From contig NZ_JWIC01000004.1 in NCBI RefSeq assembly GCF_000814765.1, positions 558,001 to 622,000 of the forward strand: a DNA stretch of 64,000 bases, written 5' to 3'. The DNA comes from Pseudoalteromonas luteoviolacea (GTDB taxonomy: Bacteria > Pseudomonadota > Gammaproteobacteria > Enterobacterales > Alteromonadaceae). This document shows positions 1 to 8,937 of the stretch, one piece after another; the stretch's first letter is position 1; the number at the start of each line of letters is the position of its first letter. The notes beneath the pieces are model-generated. The model was not told the DNA's origin and did no database searches. It was given only the letters and a program-made list of their open reading frames with translations. A program made the position numbers and the translations under genes.

Positions 1-723
1 AGTTGGATTGAAGAGGCTAAAAAGCCTGAAAACTTGCAACGACTACTTGTTGACCATATGCATTGTGAATTAAAAGCGGCGCAAAGCGCTGCGTTTTTAA
101 TTCGTAAATATGCAGTGGACAATCAGTCTGCAAAAACGTTGTTGGGCTGGGTAAAGCCTTATGAGGACTTTGTATATCGTAAAATAGGTGACGGCACGTT
201 TGCAGCGAGCAAAAATGAGTTAATTGGCAGCTTAACTGCAAAACCAGAATATGCCTATAACCAAGATATATTAGACAAAATGGTGCGTCTTATTAAAGAA
301 GAGCTGCATCATTTTGAGCAGGTGCTTGAGATCATTCAGCAAAGAGGCTTGCGTGTACAAAGCCTAAATGCTTCTCGCTATGCTGCGGGTATGATCAAGC
401 ATGTACGCACGTTTGAGCCAGCTGCGCTCATTGATAAGCTCATTATTGGTGCATTCATCGAGGCGAGGTCGTGTGAGCGCTTTGCTAAGCTTGCGCCATT
501 TTTAGATGATGAACTGGCGCGTTTTTATGTATCACTACTGCGTTCTGAAGCACGCCACTATCAAGATTATATTGAGCTTGCTGAGCAAGTCGCACAGGCA
601 ACCGATCCGACACGTTTTGATGTAACTGCGCGCATTGCCGAGTTTAAAGCCATTGAAAATGCACTCATAGATACACCAGATGAAGACTTTAAATTCCACA
701 GTGGTGTGCCTGTAGCGGCATAA
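1..723 (+). CDS. miaE: tRNA-(ms2io6A) hydroxylase, 5'-truncated by window edge
   Basis: Diiron monooxygenase that hydroxylates the isopentenyl group of ms2i6A at position 37 of tRNAs reading U-starting codons. The frame is open from base 1 with no start codon, so the N-terminus lies outside the window; 240 residues are visible, close to the family's usual length of about 250. Carboxylate/histidine motifs typical of the ferritin-like diiron fold are visible: an EELHHFEQ segment (ExxH), then EARSCERF and EARHYQDY (ExxH) near the C-terminal end. The stop lies only 8 bases from the convergent stop of the polymerase-like gene, and no terminator hairpin is visible between them. The family assignment is by recognition of sequence and motifs. 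Confidence 0.9.
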   Translation, partial: SWIEEAKKPENLQRLLVDHMHCELKAAQSAAFLIRKYAVDNQSAKTLLGWVKPYEDFVYRKIGDGTFAASKNELIGSLTAKPEYAYNQDILDKMVRLIKEELHHFEQVLEIIQQRGLRVQSLNASRYAAGMIKHVRTFEPAALIDKLIIGAFIEARSCERFAKLAPFLDDELARFYVSLLRSEARHYQDYIELAEQVAQATDPTRFDVTARIAEFKAIENALIDTPDEDFKFHSGVPVAA

Positions 724-731
724 AAACTAAA

Positions 732-2066
732 TTAACGCCCCGCGCGTCTGCTTGGAAAGTGCTCTATTTGCCGGTGTTTTCTTGTTGATGCGCGATATGC
801 CTTCTCGCCTTTGAATACGATGCCAAACCATAGCAATGCCGGCCAGTACAAAAACGACAAAATCTCTAAGTTTTCAAAAAAGCTATAACAGATAAACACC
901 GTCATTAAACACAGTGCCGTTTGTGCTGTTTTAGAGTCTTGTGATTTCCATAAAAAGTAAATAAAGGTAAGCGCCATTGGCACGGCAAGGGCGATGGCGC
1001 CAACAATACCTTTGACAAAAAGTAGTCCATACCAGCTATGGTGAGAGCCAATTGGCATACGCTCAACGAGTTTAGGCCCGCGCTCAACAATACCGTGACC
1101 CCAAATAGGCGCTTCAGCTTCCCAGCGCTGCACGGCTATATTGGCTAATGCTTGCCTTACGCGCGTTGAGCCTGGTCGCTGTTGCTTGACGGCTTCGTAA
1201 GAGTCCATCACCCATTGATACACAGGCTCACCGAGTAACAGTATCACGGGCACTAAAAAGCCGAGTAAAAATAAAAACCATGGCTCTTTGAATTTATCGC
1301 TGAACATCACCATAGGAAAGAGCATAATAAAAATGGCAATGCCCGCACGGGATTGAGAAAGTAGCAGCATGGCCCAGCATCCAGCGATGGCCCAGCGGCG
1401 AATACGCGCGTTTTGCTCTTGCAGGCAAAATACCAGATAGATACAGGCCATAAACCCGGCTGCGGGAGCCCATGGAGTGAAGAAGCGCCATCTTCCAGCA
1501 CCGGTTTCTGGGTTTATGCCGTAAAAACTCACCATGAAAAAGCTTTCCCCGGGCCCGCCGATGACTTTTAATGGAGAGAGGAAAATGTCGCCGGGTAAGC
1601 GACCTAAGTAAAAAATAAAAGAAACCACAGCAAAGATCAGGGTTTGAATACCGATGATGCATACCGCGCGGATCACGACTTCTTTGCGAATTTGAATTAA
1701 GTTACCGATTAGAGGAAACAGCGCTAAAAGCGCCCACCCTTTCATCCAGCCGATGGATGATTTTATGGTTTTCCCTATGCCTAATGACCAATTAAAATGG
1801 GCAATAATGAGCGCCACCAGCATCACCATCATGGCGATGACCCATAACCACACCATAGGGTTAACTCGGCTGTGTTTTTTATCAACCTCAACATAGAGGC
1901 GGGTGATCACCATAGCAAATAAGATCCAGCCAATCACTGAACCGAGGACGTATAGTGTGCCGGTTAAAAAGGAAGGGTAGGTCAGCACTAAGCCAGCCCA
2001 GACGACGAATTCCTCTGAGCTGACAAATTCTTTTTTCTCTCCTGGTAATGCTGACAGTAGTAGCAT
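732..2066 (-). CDS. O-antigen ligase/polymerase-like membrane protein (Wzy-type) of EPS locus
   Basis: 444-residue polytopic membrane protein with many hydrophobic segments across its length. It has a large extracytoplasmic-type loop in the second half and the short SRAGIAIF segment typical of Wzy_C/O-antigen ligase-like proteins. The likely role is polymerisation of lipid-linked repeat units in the periplasm. It is the last gene of a minus-strand operon: the Wzz-like gene ends 3 bases before this start, and the Wza-like gene precedes that. Ligase and polymerase cannot be told apart from sequence alone; the Wza/Wzz/flippase context favours polymerase. Confidence 0.75.
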   Translation of the reverse strand: MLLLSALPGEKKEFVSSEEFVVWAGLVLTYPSFLTGTLYVLGSVIGWILFAMVITRLYVEVDKKHSRVNPMVWLWVIAMMVMLVALIIAHFNWSLGIGKTIKSSIGWMKGWALLALFPLIGNLIQIRKEVVIRAVCIIGIQTLIFAVVSFIFYLGRLPGDIFLSPLKVIGGPGESFFMVSFYGINPETGAGRWRFFTPWAPAAGFMACIYLVFCLQEQNARIRRWAIAGCWAMLLLSQSRAGIAIFIMLFPMVMFSDKFKEPWFLFLLGFLVPVILLLGEPVYQWVMDSYEAVKQQRPGSTRVRQALANIAVQRWEAEAPIWGHGIVERGPKLVERMPIGSHHSWYGLLFVKGIVGAIALAVPMALTFIYFLWKSQDSKTAQTALCLMTVFICYSFFENLEILSFLYWPALLWFGIVFKGEKAYRASTRKHRQIEHFPSRRAGR

Positions 2067-2069
2067 CCA

Positions 2070-3470
2070 TTATCCTTTTGCTTTTGGCTTCTCTACAACG
2101 AGTGCAACGATTTCTCTGCGTTTGTTAACCATTAATATAGCAAGTGATGTGAAAATCATCGCAAAAAGCGCTGCAGCAATGGCCAACCCTTTTTTCGGAC
2201 TCACTGCTTTGAAAGCCATTGAGGGTGGCGTCATAAGTTGCACAATCGGATAGGAAGCGAATACATCGGCTTTACTTGCTTCTAAGCGCGCTGCTGCTGA
2301 CGTGAATACGGCTTCTGCTAGGTCAAACTCGCGTTGAAGGCGTTCAAGCTCTGCTGCTTCTCGTGCATATATTTTGATTTTTTCGTTTAACAACGTTTGT
2401 GCTTGGTCTAGTTCAACTAATTTTGCTTCTTTGCCTTTTTTAACGGCATACGCATTGATAAGATCGGCAAAAAGTTGCGCTCGTTTTGGGTTATTCTTTA
2501 AATCTAGCGACGTGAATATATGTGCTGCGTTTGGACCGACTAAACCTTGTGAGCGGTTACGAAGCGATTGTTTTGAGTATTCAAAGCGAGCAAATTCTGC
2601 TTTGACTTTCGGGTGACCTTCACCCCAACGTGAACGATATTCGCTTAACTGAGATGCACTAGAAGTCAGCTCTGATAGATAGCCGCGAAACTCACTGTCA
2701 GATTGAAGCACAAATGCTTGCCCCGCCATAGCCGGTGATACACCCAAGTCTACACTCAATTGGCTGACATAGTCTTCACCTTGGCCGATCTCCGCTTGGA
2801 TCATCACCATTTTTTCTCTAATTGAAGACAGAGTTGCTGTTTCTCTTTGTAATTGCTCAGCAGAAACAATGAGTGAGCGCTGCTGGAAATCAATAATGTT
2901 ATTACGCGTTAGGTTTAGACGCTCACGATATTGGTCTAAAACAGCTTTGATGCTTTCATCGCGGCGTTTGACCTCATCTGCACGCAAATGGTCGAGCTGT
3001 GCTTGTAGTGCGTCGTAGATAGCCCATGCTTTGTTTTGTGCAATTTGTGGTGAGTCGCCGGTTGTTTCTACATTCAAAATAGAGGTTTGCTCGGTTAAGC
3101 GTACTTTTGGATTGCCAAACTCGCGACCTGTTAGATTCATTGTTTTAGCAGCGCTGTCGATTAGGTTACGACTCATGATCATCTCTTTGTAGTTCACGCG
3201 CGGGTTATACCCTTTGCCAAAAGGTGCACTAGTGGATGAGACCACTTGACCTACTTCGTCGATATTGACTTGGCTGTTAGCACCAGTACCCGGTAGCACA
3301 ATGTCAAAATCACTTTTGAAAGTGGGTGCTTTTTGCAAATAGGCAATCACCAACAATGTAATAACAACATAACTAATCGCACATGCAGCTAAGTATGGTC
3401 TGTGCAGCCAACGATAAATCGTTGCTCTAAAGCGGCTGTATGGCGTCGTGACTTGAAGTGCTGTACCCAT
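2070..3470 (-). CDS. Polysaccharide co-polymerase / chain-length determinant (Wzz/GumC family)
   Basis: 466-residue inner-membrane protein. An N-terminal membrane helix lies at about residues 27-46 and a C-terminal helix at about 425-450. Between them is a long periplasmic coiled-coil region (about 150-410) rich in Glu, Leu, Gln and Arg. This is the topology of class 2 polysaccharide co-polymerases, which control chain length and contact the outer-membrane exporter. No C-terminal tyrosine-kinase (Walker) domain follows the second helix; the protein ends with a short basic tail. It starts 10 bases after the Wza-like stop and ends 3 bases before the Wzy-like start, so the three genes are surely co-transcribed. 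Confidence 0.85.
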   Translation of the reverse strand: MGTALQVTTPYSRFRATIYRWLHRPYLAACAISYVVITLLVIAYLQKAPTFKSDFDIVLPGTGANSQVNIDEVGQVVSSTSAPFGKGYNPRVNYKEMIMSRNLIDSAAKTMNLTGREFGNPKVRLTEQTSILNVETTGDSPQIAQNKAWAIYDALQAQLDHLRADEVKRRDESIKAVLDQYRERLNLTRNNIIDFQQRSLIVSAEQLQRETATLSSIREKMVMIQAEIGQGEDYVSQLSVDLGVSPAMAGQAFVLQSDSEFRGYLSELTSSASQLSEYRSRWGEGHPKVKAEFARFEYSKQSLRNRSQGLVGPNAAHIFTSLDLKNNPKRAQLFADLINAYAVKKGKEAKLVELDQAQTLLNEKIKIYAREAAELERLQREFDLAEAVFTSAAARLEASKADVFASYPIVQLMTPPSMAFKAVSPKKGLAIAAALFAMIFTSLAILMVNKRREIVALVVEKPKAKG

Positions 3471-3480
3471 GATACACCTC

Positions 3481-4752
3481 CTAAAACACCTTGAATGGTG
3501 CGACTAAGTCTAAAACTGTTTGTGCCACGTCTCTTAAATTTGTGATATCAGAGTCGTAACAGGCGATAGCGTCATTTGGCATTACGTATGGATTGATTTT
3601 ATCTCTATAAGGCATACGCATAAGTTGCTCGATTGAACGCTCTATAACTTGCGTCTGTTTTGTAATTGGGTGGGTGCTGACTAACACTACGCGACGAGGC
3701 GCGTTAGTATATGATTTACCACCCACACAGTTGGCAGAGACTGCAGCTTGTAATAAGCGCGTACCATAAGGCAGGCTACTTGAAAAACGACCGATGGCTG
3801 CGTTTGAATTACTCTCTGCAGAATCAATCAAGTTCGACATAAATACTCGAAAGCCTTTTGGCGTGATCTGCGACGGTCTCACTAAGTGAGGTTGAAAACA
3901 CCCTGTACTTGGCACTATCACTTGGTCACCAGCTATCAGTGCATAGTCAGTTACCGGCTCGCCGGTTAAAATACCCGTGAGGTCAACTTCTACCTGCCAT
4001 CCTGAACGGATTAAAATCACTTGGTCTAGCTTCGCATCTGGGCGAATACCAGAGGCGGTTCTGACCGCTTCAGACAATAAACGCTTTTTACTTTGGTCAC
4101 CTGAAGCTGCAAGGCGTTCTTGCTGCACTTGCGAGGGGATCGTTGCATTAATTGTCACGCGACCTGGTTCAAATACCGCGCCTGATACAGGCACTTCTAT
4201 GGAGGCTAAGTTCAGTACTTTGATATTTACATCAAGCGTATGCGCTTTGAATATATTCGCTCTGATCAATGCCAGTTCAATGCGCTCGCTTAAATGCTTG
4301 GTGGTCAAACCCGCTGCAAAGATAGGTTCAATCACGGGCATTTCCAATAGGCCAGAGCTATCTAGTATATAGCGGCCATTGAAACCTTCACCAAACTCCA
4401 TATTAATGTCGATCAAGTCGCCCGGGCTCAGTGGTAAAGAATTTGCATCTTTTCCACCTAGCACAGGTACGGGCGCTTGATTGTTTGGGTGCGTAACAAT
4501 TGCTTTGTCAACGCGGTACTGTTTTGATATGGCAAATTCGTTCGCGCCTGAGCAATCTAAACCGGCTGCGAATACTGTGCCGGGCTCTGCTGGATTAATC
4601 ACTGTGCCTTGTGCATCAGGGTGGCCATAAAAACGGTCGTCGTTATCTTCTAACTCTACTGTTCCGTCAATATGTGCACAGCCAGCAGTCAGCGCGATAT
4701 TGCACACAAGTGCTAATATACTGAGCTTTGTTGAGATGCTGGTGACTGTCAT
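3481..4752 (-). CDS. Outer-membrane polysaccharide export lipoprotein (Wza family)
   Basis: 423 residues with a lipoprotein signal peptide ending in the lipobox LTAGC at about residues 22-26. A polysaccharide export (Poly_export) domain follows at about residues 105-190 (LSPGDLIDINMEFGEGFNGRY region). SLBB-like segments come after it (SGAVFEPGRVTI and later). The predicted role is the outer-membrane channel for the EPS. It is the first gene of the wza-wzz-wzy operon and has a -24/-12 type promoter about 40 bases upstream of its start. There is no amphipathic C-terminal helix as obvious as in E. coli Wza, so the outer-membrane pore arrangement is inferred. Confidence 0.85.
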   Translation of the reverse strand: MTVTSISTKLSILALVCNIALTAGCAHIDGTVELEDNDDRFYGHPDAQGTVINPAEPGTVFAAGLDCSGANEFAISKQYRVDKAIVTHPNNQAPVPVLGGKDANSLPLSPGDLIDINMEFGEGFNGRYILDSSGLLEMPVIEPIFAAGLTTKHLSERIELALIRANIFKAHTLDVNIKVLNLASIEVPVSGAVFEPGRVTINATIPSQVQQERLAASGDQSKKRLLSEAVRTASGIRPDAKLDQVILIRSGWQVEVDLTGILTGEPVTDYALIAGDQVIVPSTGCFQPHLVRPSQITPKGFRVFMSNLIDSAESNSNAAIGRFSSSLPYGTRLLQAAVSANCVGGKSYTNAPRRVVLVSTHPITKQTQVIERSIEQLMRMPYRDKINPYVMPNDAIACYDSDITNLRDVAQTVLDLVAPFKVF

Positions 4753-4789
4753 AGTCTATTCCTTAATGAAAGATATTGTCTTAAATAAA

Positions 4790-4805
4790 GCATTAATTAG
4801 GCCAG
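4790..4805 (-). promoter_or_regulatory. Candidate sigma-54 (-24/-12) promoter of the wza-like operon
   Basis: On the minus strand the sequence reads CTGGCCTAATTAATGC. GG and GC dinucleotides are separated by exactly the 12-base step needed for sigma-54. It lies about 38 bases upstream of the wza-like ATG, and TTTGCAA-type repeats sit about 65-95 bases further upstream. The -24 element deviates from TGGCAC (it is TGGCCT), so this is a moderate match. Confidence 0.55.
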
Positions 4806-4864
4806 TTGTCGAAATCATTTAAAAACAGGAGGTTATAAAGTTGTTTTGCGGTTTTTATATTGGC

Positions 4865-4898
4865 TTTTTGCAATTTGCATTGAGTGGCGTTTGCAAAA
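4865..4898. promoter_or_regulatory. Candidate enhancer sites (TTTGCAA repeats) upstream of the wza-like operon
   Basis: Three TTGCA-centred sites occur within 34 bases: TTTTTGCAATT, ATTTGCATT and GTTTGCAAAA. The first two share the string GCAATTTGCA with the region upstream of the flippase gene (7345-7380). The position, roughly 60-110 bases upstream of the -24/-12 promoter, is where a sigma-54 activator would bind. Recognition by the response regulator encoded at 7393-8841 is inference. Confidence 0.5.
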
Positions 4899-4901
4899 TA
4901 G

Positions 4902-4927
4902 AAAAACCAGCCTCTGCTGGTTTTTTA
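4902..4927 (-). terminator. Rho-independent terminator after the flippase-glycosyltransferase pair
   Basis: A stem of ACCAGC paired with GCTGGT, with a 4-base loop and A/T runs on both sides. On the minus strand the T-run follows the stem just downstream of the glycosyltransferase stop at 4958. It separates this unit from the wza-like operon and its control region. Confidence 0.8.
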
Positions 4928-4957
4928 TTTATGGGTACTGAATGTGATAAGTGAACA

Positions 4958-5965
4958 TTAATGCGACTTTTGAAGGTATGAAACACCGCGCATCGCCGCG
5001 TTCTCTATGGTGTTATAAATACAGGCAGGTAATGTACTTAAATACGTACAAGCCCAAGTTGCTAGGGTGCGTTTTGGCTCTTCTTTCAAAATACGCCAGT
5101 TAGTTTTAAGTGCTTGGTGCATCAACTTAATTGCCTGAGTGCTGTTTCTTGACTGGATCGCACGGCGGCATAAATAACGTAGCTGATAAGCTTTTGCCAG
5201 TGAGGCATATTGATTGAAGAAGGCTTCATGGCCGATACGGTTTTGGTCAACAGCATACTGCCAGCTGGTAAATTGCTTATGCAAGTTAGATGATAAGCCT
5301 GATGCGTTGACGCGATAATAAGTCAGTGGTTGGGCAATACCTTCAAATTCAAAATCAGTATCTAGTGCCATTCTCAACCACATTTCGATGTCTTCAGACT
5401 GGCGCAGCTCTTCATCAAAGTATTGTGTCCATGCACGCATGCCATCTTGAAAGGCCACTGCATCAAATACCGCTTTTCTGATAACAGGCGCAGAACCATT
5501 ACCAACCGGGTTGCGGCAAAAAATTTGTTTTGTGGTGATGCCTGTTAAAGCGGGAAATTGGCCAATGCCCAGAGGCGCACCGTCTTCATTCACAAACAGA
5601 GATGGGCAGTAGCTCACTCCCACTTTAGGGTTGCTATCTAAGTGTGCGACATGTAATTCTAGTTTTTTTGCTGACCAAAAATCGTCGGCGTCCAGTAGAG
5701 CAATGTATTTACCTTTCGCGGCTCGTATTCCTGTGTTTCTAGCACCCGATAAGCCACGATTAAGTTGTTGAATGACTTGAATACGTGAGTCATCAAATTG
5801 TGCGACTTTAGCCAGAGTATCGTCACTGCAACCATCATCAATACATAATACTTCAAAGTCTTGATAAGTTTGCTTCAGTACCGAACCGATGCTTTGCTCA
5901 ATATATTTACCTACATTGTACATAGGAATAACGACGCTAACTGTTGGGTTGATTAAAGTAGTCAT
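4958..5965 (-). CDS. Family 2 glycosyltransferase (EPS)
   Basis: 335-residue GT-A type transferase that adds a sugar to the lipid-linked EPS repeat unit on the cytoplasmic side. The N-terminal half carries the family 2 signature: the VSVVIPMYNV start, CIDDGCSDD, and the metal-binding LLDADD at about residue 95. The start at 5965 is chosen over an in-frame ATG at 6016. An AGGAG ribosome site lies 6 bases upstream of 5965, whereas the longer version would overlap the flippase gene by 41 bases. The gene follows the flippase by 10 bases and is followed by a terminator. The sugar donor and acceptor cannot be told. Confidence 0.85.
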   Translation of the reverse strand: MTTLINPTVSVVIPMYNVGKYIEQSIGSVLKQTYQDFEVLCIDDGCSDDTLAKVAQFDDSRIQVIQQLNRGLSGARNTGIRAAKGKYIALLDADDFWSAKKLELHVAHLDSNPKVGVSYCPSLFVNEDGAPLGIGQFPALTGITTKQIFCRNPVGNGSAPVIRKAVFDAVAFQDGMRAWTQYFDEELRQSEDIEMWLRMALDTDFEFEGIAQPLTYYRVNASGLSSNLHKQFTSWQYAVDQNRIGHEAFFNQYASLAKAYQLRYLCRRAIQSRNSTQAIKLMHQALKTNWRILKEEPKRTLATWACTYLSTLPACIYNTIENAAMRGVSYLQKSH

Positions 5966-5975
5966 AGCAAGCTCC

Positions 5976-7217
5976 TTAGGCGGCTTTGATGGCGCTGAAT
6001 TTGACAAGAAGTACATTGATGGCAGGGAATACCAGCCACAATATGCTGCTCAAAAGTAAAACTAGGGCAAATGTGTCTGGCTGCTGTGGTGCGATAGCCA
6101 ATACACCGATGATGGATACGATAAGGCAGAATGCACATTGTTGTGTTTCTAACTTAAATAGGCCTTTACTGCGTAGCATTGCACTGTAGGTGTCTGACCA
6201 TACTGTTGTGATTGCAATAAGGCACAATAAACTGGTTGTTGTAAAACTTGCCTGCCAATCTGCTGAGAAAAGAAAGGGTACATAGACTGGCACCAAGACC
6301 GATTGGCATACAAAAATGGCAGATACCGCAGCGGTAACCCACATGATTTTTTGATTTAGGTTGCCCGTTTGTGCATTTTTTTGTTGCTGGCAAACATACG
6401 GGTAAAGCGCAGTAATGTAGGCTTGGCTGATTGACATGGCAAGTCCAATGCCCGCACTTTTAGCAAAGCTGTAAAGGCCAAACAGTTCAGGTGAAAGTAA
6501 TCTTGCACCAATGAAGATGTCCATGTTCATACGAAGTGAACGCAGGCCTTCAGCAGCAGCGAGTTGCGTAGAAGAACCAAGTAAATAAAAAAAGGTGTCA
6601 CGCTTGAAGCCTATTTTATGAGGCAGAGTGTCAACCAGTGAAAAAGCGCCAAGCCATAACAGTGCAAATGCCCATTTTGCGTAAACAATCGATAGTAGGC
6701 CCGCATCAAAATATAGCGCAATAGCTATCGTGGTATTTTCTAAAATGATGCAGCAGCTACTGATCATGCTAAACAGTGCCATGCGGTTATCGCGCTGTAC
6801 CAAAAATGCTCGGGTGCTGACGATAGGGAATACTAAGTAAGTAAATGCCATCAAGGCTACTAAGGTTGTGATGTCATGCTCTGGGAAAAGCCACTGAGTG
6901 GCGTAGGCAGTAATGAGTTGCACGATGCAAAGTGCAATGCACAATAACCATTGTATGCACAAGCCATTTGACAGGTAATCAGGTAAATCACAGTCTTTTG
7001 CACGGATAATTTGTGCGCCAGTACCTGAGCGTAAAAGTAAACGAATGACTTCATGTATGCTCAGTGCCAACATAGCTGCGCCATATTCGACAGGTACCAA
7101 AAATGCAGCCATCGCCATGATGCTCAGTAAGCGCGTAGCTTTGGCTACAACTTCCGCGCCCACCAGCCAAGAGGTGTTTCGCAGTAGTAGCTTCAGTGAG
7201 TGTTTACTTGATTGCAT
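5976..7217 (-). CDS. Polysaccharide flippase (Wzx/MOP family)
   Basis: 413-residue polytopic protein with about 12 hydrophobic segments. The N-terminal SWLVGAEVVAKATRLLSIM resembles the MOP/Wzx family. The expected role is flipping lipid-linked EPS repeat units across the inner membrane before Wzy-type polymerisation. It forms a two-gene unit with the family 2 glycosyltransferase downstream. A -24/-12-like sequence lies about 40 bases upstream of the start and TTTGCAA-type sites lie near 7345-7380. Confidence 0.85.
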   Translation of the reverse strand: MQSSKHSLKLLLRNTSWLVGAEVVAKATRLLSIMAMAAFLVPVEYGAAMLALSIHEVIRLLLRSGTGAQIIRAKDCDLPDYLSNGLCIQWLLCIALCIVQLITAYATQWLFPEHDITTLVALMAFTYLVFPIVSTRAFLVQRDNRMALFSMISSCCIILENTTIAIALYFDAGLLSIVYAKWAFALLWLGAFSLVDTLPHKIGFKRDTFFYLLGSSTQLAAAEGLRSLRMNMDIFIGARLLSPELFGLYSFAKSAGIGLAMSISQAYITALYPYVCQQQKNAQTGNLNQKIMWVTAAVSAIFVCQSVLVPVYVPFLFSADWQASFTTTSLLCLIAITTVWSDTYSAMLRSKGLFKLETQQCAFCLIVSIIGVLAIAPQQPDTFALVLLLSSILWLVFPAINVLLVKFSAIKAA

Positions 7218-7250
7218 TGGCTTTACTCGGTTTTAAGTGATACCTCTATC

Positions 7251-7268
7251 AATCAATAATTACGCCAA
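7251..7268 (-). promoter_or_regulatory. Possible sigma-54 promoter of the flippase unit
   Basis: On the minus strand TTGGCGTAATTATTGATT has TTGGC at -24 and TTG at -12 with the correct spacing, but GA replaces the usual GC. The candidate pspA promoter in this window has the same deviation (TTGGCA-N6-TTGA). It lies about 35 bases upstream of the flippase start. This is a weaker call than those at 11389, 12481 and 14655. Confidence 0.4.
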
Positions 7269-7344
7269 TTCTATTTTTATTTTTAACGTTTTGATTTTTA
7301 TGGTTATTTTGTTTTATTTTATAAGTTAACCGTATTTCTTTGTC

Positions 7345-7380
7345 GCAATTTGCAATGCAGATGTTTTCTAATTTGCAAAG
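7345..7380. promoter_or_regulatory. Candidate enhancer sites upstream of the flippase unit
   Basis: CGCAATTTGCAATGC at 7345 and ATTTGCAAAG at 7371 repeat the TTTGCAA core. Their cores are 23 bases apart, and 23 bases also separates the outer two sites upstream of the wza-like operon. On the minus strand the second site reads CTTTGCAAATTAGAAA, nearly the same as the site at 12393 on the plus strand. Located about 80-125 bases upstream of the possible -24/-12 element. Confidence 0.5.
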
Positions 7381-7392
7381 TGCTTATCCTTG

Positions 7393-8841
7393 TCAAGGCT
7401 CCCATTTTTGTATTTTGCGATACAAAGTTGAAGGACTGACTTCTAATAGACTAGCGGCTTTGACTACATTGTCTTCACAAACAAGTAAGGCTTGTTCAAT
7501 GGCAATACGTTCTACTTCTGAAAGGGGCACAATGTTGCTGGCATCGGGCGTTACCGTGCTGATTGGTGCAGCCGAGCCATTAGTCGGCTGTGGGACAGAT
7601 GATGGTTTGTCTTTAGGTTTGAATAGCTCTTCACTGGGTTTTAAATGCAGCTGCTGCATTAGTGTTTCTTCACTTACCATGGGTCCATCGGACATGACTA
7701 CGGCACTATGAATAAGATTTTCTAGCTGCCTGACATTGCCGGGCCAAGCATAATTCAAAATGAGCTGTTCAGCACGTTTTGAAAAACCGACAAATAGCTT
7801 ATTTTCCATTTCGCTAAATTTGTTGAGATAGAAGAGTGCAATTTGCAAAGGGTCTTCATCGCGATCAGACAAGGCGGGCATATCTATCGCAATAACGTTA
7901 AGTCGATAAAACAGGTCTTCACGTAGCAGCTGTTGTTCAATGGCTTCCAGTGGATTGCGGTTGGTAGCGCACACAAACCGCACATCGACCTTTTCGACTT
8001 TGCCGCTACCGACGCGCTGGAAAGTACCCGTTTGAATAAAGCGCAGAATTTTTGCTTGTAGCGCCATATCCATTTCGCCAATTTCGTCTAAAAACAGCGT
8101 GCCGCCATCTGCAAGCGTCGCAGCGCCATCTCGATTATTGGTCGCACCAGAGAACGCGCCTTTAATATGACCAAAGATTTCTGATTCCATCAGTTCTGAC
8201 GGGATTGCCGCGCAGTTAATACAGACAAGTTCGTTGTTGTGACGAGGGCTTAGGTTATGAATGGCTTCCGCGGCCAGTTCTTTACCCGTTCCACTGGGGC
8301 CGGTGATAAACACATTAGCACGGCTCGGTGCAGCCTTATCGATACATTTATACACAACTTGCATTGCTAAGGAGCCGCCAATAAAGCGTTGGAACTGAGA
8401 TCTATGTTCTCGTTTATAGCGCTTTAGACTGGCGCGCAGCATGTTACGCTCAGCAATGAGCATTTTAGTCTGTAGTGCCTGTTCTATGGTGATCCTGAGA
8501 TTATCGTTATCCCAAGGTTTTTGCATATAGCCCCAAACTTTCCCTTGGTTTATGGCATCAATGAGTGCAGCTTGCTCGGTGAAGGCTGTCAGCATAATAC
8601 GAATGGTATCTGGGTATTGCTCAGCGATGATGGCGAGCAATTCATTGCCTGTCATTTCTGGCATATTTTTGTCAGTGACGACCACATCGATGGATTCATT
8701 CGCCAAAATCTCTAGTGCGGCAGGTCCACCTTCAGCGGTATGAATATGATATTGATCGGAGCGTAATGCTCTGCTGAGTGAGCGCAAAATATGTGGCTCG
8801 TCATCAACTAGCAAAATATTAAGTCCTGTTATTTTATCCAT
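7393..8841 (-). CDS. Sigma-54-dependent response regulator (NtrC-type), probable EPS activator
   Basis: 482 residues in the classical three-domain order. The receiver domain spans about 8-120, with acidic pair D13/D14, phospho-acceptor D57 in TDKNMPEMTG, and a K in MQKPW. The AAA+ domain spans about 155-390, with Walker A GPSGTGKE near 180, the sigma-54 loop near 225, and Walker B GTLFLDEIGEMD. A Fis-type helix-turn-helix lies at the C-terminus (about 440-478). The loop reads GAFSGA rather than GAFTGA, a conservative change. It sits between EPS transcription units that carry -24/-12 promoters, so it is the natural candidate activator. No cognate histidine kinase is adjacent. The control of the EPS genes is inference. 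Confidence 0.88.
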   Translation of the reverse strand: MDKITGLNILLVDDEPHILRSLSRALRSDQYHIHTAEGGPAALEILANESIDVVVTDKNMPEMTGNELLAIIAEQYPDTIRIMLTAFTEQAALIDAINQGKVWGYMQKPWDNDNLRITIEQALQTKMLIAERNMLRASLKRYKREHRSQFQRFIGGSLAMQVVYKCIDKAAPSRANVFITGPSGTGKELAAEAIHNLSPRHNNELVCINCAAIPSELMESEIFGHIKGAFSGATNNRDGAATLADGGTLFLDEIGEMDMALQAKILRFIQTGTFQRVGSGKVEKVDVRFVCATNRNPLEAIEQQLLREDLFYRLNVIAIDMPALSDRDEDPLQIALFYLNKFSEMENKLFVGFSKRAEQLILNYAWPGNVRQLENLIHSAVVMSDGPMVSEETLMQQLHLKPSEELFKPKDKPSSVPQPTNGSAAPISTVTPDASNIVPLSEVERIAIEQALLVCEDNVVKAASLLEVSPSTLYRKIQKWEP

Positions 8842-8937
8842 TCAAGCGCTCCTTTATTAATTTTTGTTCTCTATTAAGATATAGCAGTGTAACTCTCAGA
8901 GTTCCAAAGACTTTTGTTAGAAAGTAGCGGATATTTA

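Noticed and set aside
5966-6016. Longer N-terminus for the family 2 glycosyltransferase
   Set aside because: It would overlap the flippase; AGGAG directly precedes ATG 5965.
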